Assembly: GCA_902774055.1 (NCBI GenBank)
Contig: CACYGX010000013.1
Location: forward strand, 1 to 64,000
Direction of reading: 5' to 3'
DNA length: 64,000 nt
DNA from: an uncultured Bacteroidales bacterium
Lineage (GTDB): Bacteria; Bacteroidota; Bacteroidia; Bacteroidales; Muribaculaceae
This document shows, piece by piece, positions 27,730-36,732 of this stretch. The notes beneath the pieces were generated by a model. That model was not told the DNA's origin, made no database searches, and was given only the letters and a program-made list of their open reading frames with translations. Every line of letters starts with the position of its first letter. Positions within the stretch are counted from its first letter, which is position 1. The position numbers and the translations under genes are program-made.

Positions 27730-28000
27730 GATTAATAACCATTAGGGTGTCCAGTAAACAGCCCCATCGGGGCGACAGACTGCCGCCCCGATGGGGGTTG
27801 AATTGGTGCATTTTATTGCTGGAGTTACCACCTGCCTATGCTCTGTCAGCCTTACGGGCTTTAAAGAAGCCCATTCATGTGTAACCATCATTACTGTGCC
27901 GCAGCGGCCACGCCAAGGCGAGGCCCTACGTCCTGTACAATCTACAATAGTGCCGCATTTTTAGGGCAGACATCATTGGCTTTTTCGGCGGTTTCGGCGG
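27730..28000. repeat. Palindrome-rich intergenic island
   Basis: No gene is visible in the roughly 450 bases between the porU terminator and rex. A 12-bp perfect inverted repeat (CCCCATCGGGGC at 27762-27773, GCCCCGATGGGG at 27785-27796) is not followed by T residues, so it is not a terminator. Further small palindromes (TTACGGGCTTTAAAGAAGCC near 27851, GCGGCCACGCCAAGGCG near 27904) follow. The composition resembles REP-like decayed repeats at 1-160 and 47.52-47.83 kb. Confidence 0.45.
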
Positions 28001-28137
28001 GATGGCATAGCGGCGAAATAACAAGTTGCTAGTGCCTGATTTGTGGGGATAGTTTCTTAAACACATAACAAGTGTTAAAAACCTACCAAATTTCACGAAA
28101 TTAGGAGCGAAAGTGCTTGATATAAGAAAAAATAAGG

Positions 28138-28145
28138 TAATTTTG
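28138..28145 (+). promoter_or_regulatory. Promoter -7 box of rex
   Basis: TAATTTTG fits TAnnTTTG and lies 24 bases before the ATG at 28169. This makes the earlier TTG at 28154 an unlikely start. Confidence 0.6.
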
Positions 28146-28168
28146 TAGGTTAATTGTATCCTTATACG

Positions 28169-28819
28169 ATGAGCATGACCAAGAATAACGAGAACCGGAT
28201 AATTCTTCCCGAGCCCACCATCAGGCGATTGCCGTGGTATCTGTCCTATGTGCGTATGCTTGACAATATGCAGGTCGAGTATGTGTCATCGACTCAGATA
28301 TCCAATGAGTTGAATGTGCAATCTTCCCAGATTGCCAAGGACTTGTCATTTCTCAACATTCGTGGCAAGACGCGCATCGGCTATGAGGTGAAGAGCCTTG
28401 TGACCGTGTTGGAGGACTTTTTGGGCTTCAACAGGCATCACAATGCGGTGGTGATAGGTACCGGTAGCTTGGGAACTGCCTTGATGCAGGACCATGGTCT
28501 GGAGAATTATGGCTTGAACATCGTTGCTGGCTTTGACGTTCGCAGCGAGGTCATCGGCAAGGAAATCGGCGGCGTTCCCGTCTATGACATCGACCAGCTG
28601 GCCGATTGGCGTCAAAAGAATGACGTGTCGATAGCCATCCTCACGGTTCCTGTTGAGCGCGCCCAGGAAACTGCCGATCTGGCCATTGCCAGCGGCATGA
28701 CGGCATTGTGGAATTTCACGCCCTACCGCATCAAGGTGTCGGACGATGTGATTATTGCCAACACCTCCATCTATGCCCACTTGGCGATCATCTATAACAG
28801 GATGCATGGCAACGGATAG
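28169..28819 (+). CDS. rex: Redox-sensing transcriptional repressor Rex
   Basis: 216 residues. Rex binds DNA when NAD is high and releases it when NADH rises, controlling fermentation and respiration genes. The N-terminal winged helix covers about 1-75 (LPEPTIRRLPWYLSYVRML and SSTQISNELNVQSSQIAKDL). The C-terminal Rossmann fold has the dinucleotide-binding VVIGTGSLGTAL, and the domain-swap helix lies at the end (NTSIYAHLAIIYNRM). ATGs at 28169 and 28175 are both in place; the first is used. The next gene begins 62 bases downstream on the same strand, so the two may be cotranscribed. Confidence 0.93.
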   Translation: MSMTKNNENRIILPEPTIRRLPWYLSYVRMLDNMQVEYVSSTQISNELNVQSSQIAKDLSFLNIRGKTRIGYEVKSLVTVLEDFLGFNRHHNAVVIGTGSLGTALMQDHGLENYGLNIVAGFDVRSEVIGKEIGGVPVYDIDQLADWRQKNDVSIAILTVPVERAQETADLAIASGMTALWNFTPYRIKVSDDVIIANTSIYAHLAIIYNRMHGNG

Positions 28820-28881
28820 TAAAGACAAACCAATAGCAACGATAAGGTGTGCTGAATAGCACTGGAGGAGAGAAAGAGGAA

Positions 28882-29457
28882 ATGAAGGTGATAGGTTTCA
28901 CAGGCAATTATGACAAGGCTGCAGGCGTTCCCGCTGCCTTTCTCATGGCCGATTCCTCTATCCTGTACACGGGGCGTCCCTTCTTCGTGCCAGACTTTGC
29001 TCAACGCTTTGTCGCCACGCCGACCATCGTCGTGCGCACGGGCCGCTTGGGAAAGTGCATCGCCACGAAGTTTGCCCATCGCTATTGGGATGCCTTTACC
29101 GCTGGATTTGCAGTCCAGGCGGTAGAGGGCGACGATGAGCGCTTGACGGTGCTCGATCGCGCCTTTGACGGCGCCGCCATCATCGGCGACTGGGTTGAGA
29201 CCGCTGCGGTTGATGACCCGATGCATGCCATTGTCGAGGTGAGGGTGGGGGATACTGTGGTATCGGCCCATAGCCTTGCCGATATGCATCAGTCCGTTGA
29301 TGAGCTGTTGTCGGCCGTGAGTCGCCGTTGCAGCATCAAGATGGGCGACCTGTTGCTCACAGGAGATGCTGGAGCGGGGCACACGCTTGCACCGGGCGAT
29401 CACCTCACTGCGAGCATCGCAGGCAGGCAGGTGCTTGACGTGAAAGTGAAACTATAA
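28882..29457 (+). CDS. FAH (fumarylacetoacetate hydrolase) family protein, divergent and short
   Basis: 191 residues. The order of motifs follows FAH-family hydrolases: FLMADSSILYTGRPFFVPDF, then RTGRLGKCIATKFAHRYWDA, then RAFDGAAIIGDW, and a late LLSAVSRRCSIKMGDLLLTG. In the usual family an acidic metal-binding pair (E-x-E) follows the PDF segment, and a second Asp occurs near the TARD segment. Here the aligned stretch at residues 43-52 (FVATPTIVVR) has no acid, and the second segment is replaced by DDERLTVLD. The metal site therefore looks lost and catalysis is doubtful. ATG at 28882 is chosen, with a GAAAGAGGA purine stretch just upstream. It sits between rex and the C25 array. Confidence 0.75.
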   Translation: MKVIGFTGNYDKAAGVPAAFLMADSSILYTGRPFFVPDFAQRFVATPTIVVRTGRLGKCIATKFAHRYWDAFTAGFAVQAVEGDDERLTVLDRAFDGAAIIGDWVETAAVDDPMHAIVEVRVGDTVVSAHSLADMHQSVDELLSAVSRRCSIKMGDLLLTGDAGAGHTLAPGDHLTASIAGRQVLDVKVKL

Positions 29458-29508
29458 TAGAAATAGTCTTGAACAATCAAGTTGATAATAACTAATTCAA
29501 TAAAAGAT

Positions 29509-32500
29509 ATGCGCAATCTGACAAAAATTCAACTGGTATTATGCACTGCGGTCATGATGCTGATAGGTGTTAGCCAGCAGGCTCTCGCGTTTGATGCATC
29601 ACGCTATGCGACCAACTCTAAGCTGTCCTCGGGCAAGTGGGTGAAAATCACCATTCCCGAGACAGGCGTGTATGAACTTACTGATGCCGAACTCAGGAGT
29701 ATGGGTTTCTCCAACCCTGCTAACGTGAGGTTGTACGGTCACGGTGGATACCGCATCAGCGAGATTCTTAACGGACGGGCCATCGATGACCTGAATCCCG
29801 TGCCCGTGATGCGTTATCCCGGTAAGATCTGTTTCTATGGCAACGGTCCCATCCGTTACACGCTGTCCAACTACACGTCAGTTCCACGTTTCACACGTGA
29901 GTTCAATCCTTATTCCCAGGTGGGTTGTTACTTCCTCACCGAGGAGAGTTCGTCGGAGGTCCACATGGCCAACAAGCCCGTCGTTTCTGTCGGCTCTTTT
30001 GTTGACAAACCCGTCAGCCTGGACTTTTTCTATCACGAGAAGGAACTGAGCTCCATCAGCAATTCGGGAAAGGAAATGGTGGGTGAAGAGTTTGCCAACG
30101 TTCCCTTGCTGATTGACTACTACCTGCCCGAGCTGGCCGATAGCACAATTGTTGTGAATATCTGCCTGGCAGCCAATGCTTCGGACATCAGTTATGCCAA
30201 CGCTATCCTCCACAGCGGTGGAGTGAACGATACGACGGTGTACTCGCTGAGTTCATCGCGCATCTACGTGCCCTCTAACGACATGGTGTTCTATAACTAC
30301 GCGTCACCCTTCGGCAAGTTGAAACTCACTCATCCCATGGAGCGTGGACAGTTAGAGCCGCTGCTGGTTTCTTCCTCAACCGATTTTACAGCCGAAATCG
30401 CCCGTCTGGACTATTTCATCTTGACCTATACCCGCAATAACATCCTGCCCGCTGGCGGTGATAACCAGATCAGGATGTCCTATGCGGCCACCAACGGCAA
30501 CGAGCGCTTCATGCTGCCCGGTGCAACTCCCACAACCGCTGTGTGGTGTATCAATGACCTGTATGCCCCCACAGTGGTGCCCCTCTCCTCCTATGACGAC
30601 GCCAGCGGTGATGGCTATTGCTTCTATGCTACAGCCACGAGTCACTCCGACTATGTGGCCTTTGATCCCGCCAAGACGCTGAAGAAGATTTCAGCCTTTG
30701 AGCCCATCGAGAACCAGAACTTGCACGGCATGGCAACTCCCGACCTGCTCATTATCACCGACAAGATGTTTCTGGATCAGGCCGAACGTGTTGCCGACAT
30801 GCACCGCTCGATTGACGGGCTGGATGTGATTGTTGCTGACCAGCAACAAGTGTTCAACGAGTTCTCCAGTGGTACGCGTGACGCTATGGCCTATCGCTTG
30901 TTCTGCAAGATGCTGTTTGACCGTGACAATACCAAGTTAAAGAGCCTGTTGCTCTTTGGCCCCGGTACGCTCGATAACCGCGAGGCACTGGGTGAACATC
31001 CGGGCAACCTGCTGACCTATCAGAGTGATAACAGTAACTACGAGGATTTCACTTACACAACCGACGACTTCTTCGGCTTCCTGGAGGACAATTCCGGCGG
31101 TAACCTTTCATCCGAGCGACTCAGCGTGGGTGTTGGCCGCATCAACAGCGAGGACCCCGCAGAGGCCCGCAGCGATGTGGACAAACTCATTGAGTACTAT
31201 GCTACGCCCGACTATGGCGTTTGGCGCAACAACACCTGTGTATCCTCGGACTCTCCCGATGACGGTGTGTATATGTTCCAGGCCGAGGGTTACAAGAACC
31301 AGATTGACAACGATCTCAACACCGGTATGCACGTGACATCAGTCCACAACTCGCAGTACCCGCGTTCCACCCTCCAGCCCAACTCTCCGATGGACCGTAA
31401 GGATGCTACTGTGGCCAAGCAGTTGTTGACCGAGTTGTTCAAGAGCGGTGTTTACTTCATGACCTATGTGGGCCATGCCGGCTCTATCGGTTTGACCAAG
31501 TATAACAACCTGTGGATCACCACCGACGTGTTTAACACCGACTTGACCCATCTGCCCATCGTCTCGACGGCTTGCTGTAACGTCGCCCACTTTGATGCCG
31601 ACACGCGCGGTATCGCCGAGCAGATGTTCCACTACCGCAATGGTGGCGCTATCGCCCTGTTGACCACATCGCGCATGGTGTTTGCTGCTGGTAATGACCA
31701 AATCAATACCTACTTCATCGATGCGATGTTCAGCCGTGAAAACGGTAATACGCTCACCCTTGGTGAAGCCGTAAGGCGCAGTAAGCTCGCCTTCCCGTCG
31801 GCTAATACCAACAAGCTCAACTTCTTCTTGCTGGGTGACCCCGCCATGAAGATTAATTTCCCCGAGTCGCGCTTCAACATCATGTCGGTAAACAACACCG
31901 ACATGACCGACACCATCAACGCGCAGATTAGCCCGTTGCAGAGGTTTGATATTGTCGCTCATGTGATGGATAAGAACGGCAACCTGGACAGCGGCTTCAA
32001 TGGTGATGCTACCGTGACGCTCTATGACAAGCAAGAGCTCTTCACGTCGTTGGCATTCACTGTGACGGTGAGCAACGAGAGAGTCACCCGCGACATCTAC
32101 TTCAATCGCGCTAAACTGGCCGAAATCACCGGTCGCGTTGTCAATGGTGTCTTCCACGGACAAATGATTGCCCCCAAGGCTCCCAATGCCAGCAACGAGG
32201 ATGTGTTGCTGCGTGTGTATGCACACCAGGACAACAGCAGCGTGATGGTGAACGGACTGACTACTCAAATCACCATGCTCCCCTATGACGAGGACTTGGC
32301 TATCAACGACCAGCAGCCTCCTGTAATCACCTCGATGTTTATCAATGACGAGGAGACCTTTGTCAACGGTGCAGTGGTTGCTCCCGATGCTGTGCTCTAT
32401 ATCACGGCTACCGATGACCAGGGCATCAACTTGCAGGCCAATTCGGTTGAAGGTGGCATGACCCTGTTGCTGGATGCCGGTCGTCCCTCCTATAGCGACG

Positions 32501-32964
32501 TGTCCTGCTACGCCACCGCTGGCGAGAATGGCAAGTCGGTTTATGTCGAGTACCCGTTGAAGGACCTTGTCGAGGGCGAGCACACGTTGACCTATACGGT
32601 ATATGACCTGCTGGGCAACAGCACGACCCACACCATCACCTTCATGGTGGGCCAGAACAGTATTGCTAACCTGGTTGCCGATAAGCTGCCCGCTTATCTC
32701 GACGGAGATGTAAACTTCGACCTGGATACCTATCTGGCACGCACCCCCGAGTTTACCGTGCGCGTGACCGATGCTACAGGCAAGCTCGTGTGGAAGACCA
32801 ACGCTAGCAGCTTCCCCGTGAACTGGGATATGAGAGACATGAATGGTCAGAAGGTGAAAGCCGGCCTGTACCGTTACTATGGCACCTACAATGACGGTAT
32901 CAATTATGGTGGTACAGCCATCAATAAGCTGATCGTGCTTGATCCCCTCAAGGTTAAACAATGA
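29509..32964 (+). CDS. PorU-like C25 peptidase family protein, first of three tandem paralogs
   Basis: 1151 residues. A signal peptide ends near residue 27 (QQALA). The N-terminal domain (TNSKLSSGKWVKITIPETGV) is the same as in PorU. The catalytic His is H656 in TYVGHAGSIG and the Cys aligned with PorU is C690 in STACCNVAHFD, then NGGAIALLTTSRM. The PorU ATCEF motif is replaced by TACCNV in all three paralogs except for a Ser variant in the last. The C-terminal beta domain begins near 1050 (EFTVRVTDATGKLVWKTNAS) and resembles that of PorU. The next copy begins in the last bases of this gene. They may be extra sortases or surface peptidases with changed specificity. Confidence 0.88.
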   Translation: MRNLTKIQLVLCTAVMMLIGVSQQALAFDASRYATNSKLSSGKWVKITIPETGVYELTDAELRSMGFSNPANVRLYGHGGYRISEILNGRAIDDLNPVPVMRYPGKICFYGNGPIRYTLSNYTSVPRFTREFNPYSQVGCYFLTEESSSEVHMANKPVVSVGSFVDKPVSLDFFYHEKELSSISNSGKEMVGEEFANVPLLIDYYLPELADSTIVVNICLAANASDISYANAILHSGGVNDTTVYSLSSSRIYVPSNDMVFYNYASPFGKLKLTHPMERGQLEPLLVSSSTDFTAEIARLDYFILTYTRNNILPAGGDNQIRMSYAATNGNERFMLPGATPTTAVWCINDLYAPTVVPLSSYDDASGDGYCFYATATSHSDYVAFDPAKTLKKISAFEPIENQNLHGMATPDLLIITDKMFLDQAERVADMHRSIDGLDVIVADQQQVFNEFSSGTRDAMAYRLFCKMLFDRDNTKLKSLLLFGPGTLDNREALGEHPGNLLTYQSDNSNYEDFTYTTDDFFGFLEDNSGGNLSSERLSVGVGRINSEDPAEARSDVDKLIEYYATPDYGVWRNNTCVSSDSPDDGVYMFQAEGYKNQIDNDLNTGMHVTSVHNSQYPRSTLQPNSPMDRKDATVAKQLLTELFKSGVYFMTYVGHAGSIGLTKYNNLWITTDVFNTDLTHLPIVSTACCNVAHFDADTRGIAEQMFHYRNGGAIALLTTSRMVFAAGNDQINTYFIDAMFSRENGNTLTLGEAVRRSKLAFPSANTNKLNFFLLGDPAMKINFPESRFNIMSVNNTDMTDTINAQISPLQRFDIVAHVMDKNGNLDSGFNGDATVTLYDKQELFTSLAFTVTVSNERVTRDIYFNRAKLAEITGRVVNGVFHGQMIAPKAPNASNEDVLLRVYAHQDNSSVMVNGLTTQITMLPYDEDLAINDQQPPVITSMFINDEETFVNGAVVAPDAVLYITATDDQGINLQANSVEGGMTLLLDAGRPSYSDVSCYATAGENGKSVYVEYPLKDLVEGEHTLTYTVYDLLGNSTTHTITFMVGQNSIANLVADKLPAYLDGDVNFDLDTYLARTPEFTVRVTDATGKLVWKTNASSFPVNWDMRDMNGQKVKAGLYRYYGTYNDGINYGGTAINKLIVLDPLKVKQ

Positions 32965-35900
32965 AAACAAACCAATTAATCGATATGTGTAAATTGAAAA
33001 ACTATCGGCTCGCATTATGCACTGTTGCTATGGCATTGCTGGGCATTTGCCATGCGGGCGCATTTGATGTGTCAAAATATGCCACACAGTCAAAACTTTC
33101 CACCGGAAAATGGGTGAAAATCTCTATTCCCGAGACTGGAGTTTATGAGTTGACTGATGCCGATCTGCTGGAGATGGGTTTCTCTAATCCTGCCAACGTG
33201 AGGCTGTATGGTACTGGTGGATATGGCATCAGTGAGATTCTCAACGGCAAGGCAGTCGATGACCTCAAGCCTGTTCCCGTCAAGCGATATCCCGGCAAGT
33301 TGTGTTTCTATGGCAATGGACCGATAAAATTCACGCTTGCCAGCTTCAGGGTGGTTCCGCATTTTGTCAGGGAATTTAACTCCTATTCACAGGTCGGTTG
33401 TTACTTCTTGACCGAGGAGACCACTCCCGAGACCCAGATGGGCATCCGCCAGACAACTACGGTTGTCGATTATGTCGATACTCCGACGGGCATGAACTTC
33501 TTCTACCACGAGAACGAATTGTCATCTATCAGCGGTTCAGGTAAGGATCTGCTGGGCGAGGATTTCAAGGATGCTCCCCTGCTGATTGACTACTACTTGC
33601 CCGACCTCTCGGACAGCACGATTGTCGTGAGCGAGACGCTTGCCGCCAGGACACCTGCCACCACTTATGCCGAGGGGGTGTTGCACAGTGGCGGTGCTAC
33701 CGACACGACGGCATTCATCATGAATATGGCCAGGATTGATGCTATTCCCAGCGATAATGATGCGGTGTGGTACAATTCATCCTCACCCTATGAGCGCTTG
33801 AAACTCAGCCATCCTGCCGAGCATGGGCAATTTGAGCCCTATTTGCTCAATCCCACCGACGCTAATGTCACGATAAGCCGTTTGGACCATTTTACCCTCA
33901 CTTATTTTCGTGACAACATCATCAGGGAGGATATGGATAACCAGATGATGATGGCCTATGCGATGACGTCTGGTAAGGAGCGCTACATGTTGCCCAATGC
34001 CAGCTCGACGACGGCAGTTTGGTGCGTCTATGATGTGTATGCGCCCACAGTGGTGCCCCTCAACACCTATAACGATGCCAGTGGCCAGGGTCTGTGCTTC
34101 AGCACCATCGCGATGACTCATGTCGAGTTTGTAGCCTTTGACCCTGCCAAGACGTTGAAGAAAGTGGCATCTTTTGAGCCGATTGCTAACCAGAATCTGC
34201 ACGGTATGGAAACTCCCGACCTGCTGATTATCACTCACAAGGATTACCAGGACCAGGCCGAGCGCATCGCCGACCTTCACCGCTCGGTTGACGGCATCGA
34301 CGTTGCTGTGGTGGATCACGAAAAGATCTTCAACGAGTTCTCCAGCGGCACGCGTGACGCTATGGCCTATCGCCTGTTTTGCAAGATGCTCTATGACCGC
34401 AACCCGTCCAAGTTCAAGAACCTGTTGCTGATGGGTACTGGTTCGATGGATAACCGCGAGTTGCAGGGTGCGCACCCTGGAACCTTGCTCACTTATCAGA
34501 GTGCAAATAGCAATCAGCAGGACCAGACCTTCACGACCGATGACATCTTTGGCTTCCTGGGCGACAATTCGGGCAGCGATGTGACATTTGAGCAACTCAA
34601 GATTGGCGTGGGCCGTATCACTTGCTCCGATCCCGAACAGGCACGCAGCGATGTGGACAAACTCGTCAAGTACTATGCCAACCCCGATTATGGCGTGTGG
34701 CGCAATAACACGATGGTCGTCAGCGACGCTCCTGACAGGGGCGAATACATGTTCCAGGGCGAGGGTTACAAGAACTTGATTGATAACAACCTCAACACGG
34801 GCATGCACGTCACGACTGTTCACAACATACAATTTCCGCGTTCCAACACGCAGCCCAATACCCTGCTTGACCGTAAGGAGGCTAATGTGGGTAAGCAACT
34901 GATGCGTGAGCAGTTCAAGAGCGGTGTGTTCTTTGCCACCTATGTGGGTCATGCCGGCCCCATCGGCTTTACCAAGTATAACAACATGTGGGTGACCAGT
35001 GATGTCGTTAACACCGACATGCCGCACCTGCCCATCATGTCGACGGCTTGTTGTAACGTGGCACGCTTTGACAGCGGCACCTGTGACATCGCCGACTTGA
35101 TGTTCCATTATCCCAATGGTGGTGCCATCGCCTTGTTGACGACCTCGAGAATGTGCTATTCGACACCTAACGATAGAATTAACACCTACTTCATTCGTGA
35201 GTTGTTCAAGCGTAATGCTGCTGGCAACTTGCCCACATTGGGACAGGCTTACATGGAGAGCAAGAATGCCCACAATGAACCGGATAACAATAAGATGAAA
35301 TTCTTCTTGTTGGGTGACCCCGCAATTCAGATCAATTGTCCTGTATCGCGCTTCAACATCACGAAGGTGAACAATACCACCGTGACTGGCGCTCAGTCGA
35401 TGGCTCAAATCAGGCCTCTGGTGAAGTTTGCGGTTGATGCTCAGGTGGTTAATGAAAATGGCACTCTGGATGCCAATTTCAATGGCGACGCCACGGTGAC
35501 CCTTTATGGCAAGAATGAATATTTCTCTACAGTACCAAGGGTTATTGGCAATGACACTATCAATCGCCCGATTTACTATAACCGTGACAAGCTTGCCGAG
35601 GTTACCGGTCGTGTGATTAATGGCGTCTTCCATGCCGAGATGATTGCTCCCATGGTGCCCGAGGTGGGCGACGATACAACGCCCAACACCCTGTTGATGC
35701 GTGTATATGCCCACAAGGACAACAGCACCGTGATGGTCAACGGCTTGACCGAGAAAGTCTCGTTGCTCCCCTACGATGAGTCGATGGCCATCCAGGACAA
35801 TGCAGGTCCTGTCATCAACACGATGTTTATCAATGACGAGGATGCCTTTGCTAACGGTGCCGTTGTTGCTCCCGAGGCCATCCTGTATATTACCGCGAGT

Positions 35901-36452
35901 GACGACTTTGGCATTAACGTGCAGCCCAACTCGATCGATGGCGCTATGTCGCTGCTCCTGGACGATGGCCGCTCAACGATGGCCGATGTCTATTGCTACG
36001 TTTCTCCTGGAGAGGATGGCAAGAACATCAGCATCGAGTATCCGTTGGCTAACCTTGCCGAGGGTCAGCACACGTTGACCTATACCGTATATGACCTGAG
36101 AGGCAACAGCACCACGCGCACCATCACCTTCACGGTGGGTCAGACCTGCAGCTCCAACCTGGTGGCTGACAAACTGCCCGCCTATCGCGACGGTGAGGTC
36201 AACTTTGACCTGGAAACCAGTCTGGCTCGCACGCCCGAGTTCATTGTCAGCGTGACCGATGCCACGGGCAAACTCGTATGGAAGACCGAGACCCGCAGCT
36301 TCCCCGTTGCTTGGGACATGAAGGACAGGAACGGCAATACTGTGCCCGCAGGCCTGTATCGCTACTATGGCACCTATAATGACGGTACCAACTACGGTGG
36401 TACTCCCATTAACAAGCTCATCGTGCTTGATCCTGTCAAGACCGCTCAGTAA
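32961..36452 (+). CDS. PorU-like C25 peptidase family protein, second tandem paralog
   Basis: 1163 residues. The ATG at 32961 overlaps the previous stop as ATGA, which suggests translational coupling. An ATG at 32985 aligns better with the start of the preceding paralog and is also possible. The signal peptide region contains YRLALCTVAMALLGICHAG. H664 lies in TYVGHAGPIGF and C698 in STACCNVARFD, followed by NGGAIALLTTSRM. The C-terminal domain (EFIVSVTDATGKLVWKTETR) matches that of the first copy. High visible identity to the preceding paralog indicates a fairly recent duplication. An inverted repeat at 36494-36534 follows. Confidence 0.88.
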   Translation: MKTNQLIDMCKLKNYRLALCTVAMALLGICHAGAFDVSKYATQSKLSTGKWVKISIPETGVYELTDADLLEMGFSNPANVRLYGTGGYGISEILNGKAVDDLKPVPVKRYPGKLCFYGNGPIKFTLASFRVVPHFVREFNSYSQVGCYFLTEETTPETQMGIRQTTTVVDYVDTPTGMNFFYHENELSSISGSGKDLLGEDFKDAPLLIDYYLPDLSDSTIVVSETLAARTPATTYAEGVLHSGGATDTTAFIMNMARIDAIPSDNDAVWYNSSSPYERLKLSHPAEHGQFEPYLLNPTDANVTISRLDHFTLTYFRDNIIREDMDNQMMMAYAMTSGKERYMLPNASSTTAVWCVYDVYAPTVVPLNTYNDASGQGLCFSTIAMTHVEFVAFDPAKTLKKVASFEPIANQNLHGMETPDLLIITHKDYQDQAERIADLHRSVDGIDVAVVDHEKIFNEFSSGTRDAMAYRLFCKMLYDRNPSKFKNLLLMGTGSMDNRELQGAHPGTLLTYQSANSNQQDQTFTTDDIFGFLGDNSGSDVTFEQLKIGVGRITCSDPEQARSDVDKLVKYYANPDYGVWRNNTMVVSDAPDRGEYMFQGEGYKNLIDNNLNTGMHVTTVHNIQFPRSNTQPNTLLDRKEANVGKQLMREQFKSGVFFATYVGHAGPIGFTKYNNMWVTSDVVNTDMPHLPIMSTACCNVARFDSGTCDIADLMFHYPNGGAIALLTTSRMCYSTPNDRINTYFIRELFKRNAAGNLPTLGQAYMESKNAHNEPDNNKMKFFLLGDPAIQINCPVSRFNITKVNNTTVTGAQSMAQIRPLVKFAVDAQVVNENGTLDANFNGDATVTLYGKNEYFSTVPRVIGNDTINRPIYYNRDKLAEVTGRVINGVFHAEMIAPMVPEVGDDTTPNTLLMRVYAHKDNSTVMVNGLTEKVSLLPYDESMAIQDNAGPVINTMFINDEDAFANGAVVAPEAILYITASDDFGINVQPNSIDGAMSLLLDDGRSTMADVYCYVSPGEDGKNISIEYPLANLAEGQHTLTYTVYDLRGNSTTRTITFTVGQTCSSNLVADKLPAYRDGEVNFDLETSLARTPEFIVSVTDATGKLVWKTETRSFPVAWDMKDRNGNTVPAGLYRYYGTYNDGTNYGGTPINKLIVLDPVKTAQ

Positions 36453-36493
36453 GAGCCATCGGGTTTTGTAAAACCCTACGTTAACTGATAAAT

Positions 36494-36534
36494 CAGGGCA
36501 CTAAGTGATTGTGAAAACAAAACTTAGTGCCCTG
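36494..36534 (+). terminator. Stem-loop after the second PorU paralog
   Basis: CAGGGCACTAAGT at 36494-36506 pairs with ACTTAGTGCCCTG at 36522-36534. The stem is long and perfect, but the T tract behind it is weak (GTGTGTTAAAAAAC), so terminator function is likely but not certain. Confidence 0.5.
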
Positions 36535-36603
36535 GTGTGTTAAAAAACATGTCAAAATCAAAATCTTTATCCTAAGCGGGAGCGGCAATGAATCTTTTTT
36601 TAT

Positions 36604-36611
36604 TATCTTTG
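36604..36611 (+). promoter_or_regulatory. Promoter -7 box of the third PorU paralog
   Basis: TATCTTTG fits TAnnTTTG. It is 122 bases before the ATG at 36733, giving an unusually long leader for this window. Confidence 0.5.
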
Positions 36612-36732
36612 CCTCATGCTAGTGATGGCCCGCTCTTGTCTGGAGAGTGAGCTCGATGGTGTGTATGGGTAACCGCTATGTCAGTTATCCAATTAATTAA
36701 CGAGTCATTAAATAGCACGATATTAAGAAGAT

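Noticed and set aside
31339..33015. 558-codon open frame on the minus strand across the first PorU paralog
   Set aside because: It is antisense to a gene with catalytic motifs and strong coding bias on the + strand, and its translation is low-complexity His/Val/Gly-rich without any domain. The same applies to minus-strand frames at 33783-35714, 43359-44768, 60913-62163 and 18677-19843.
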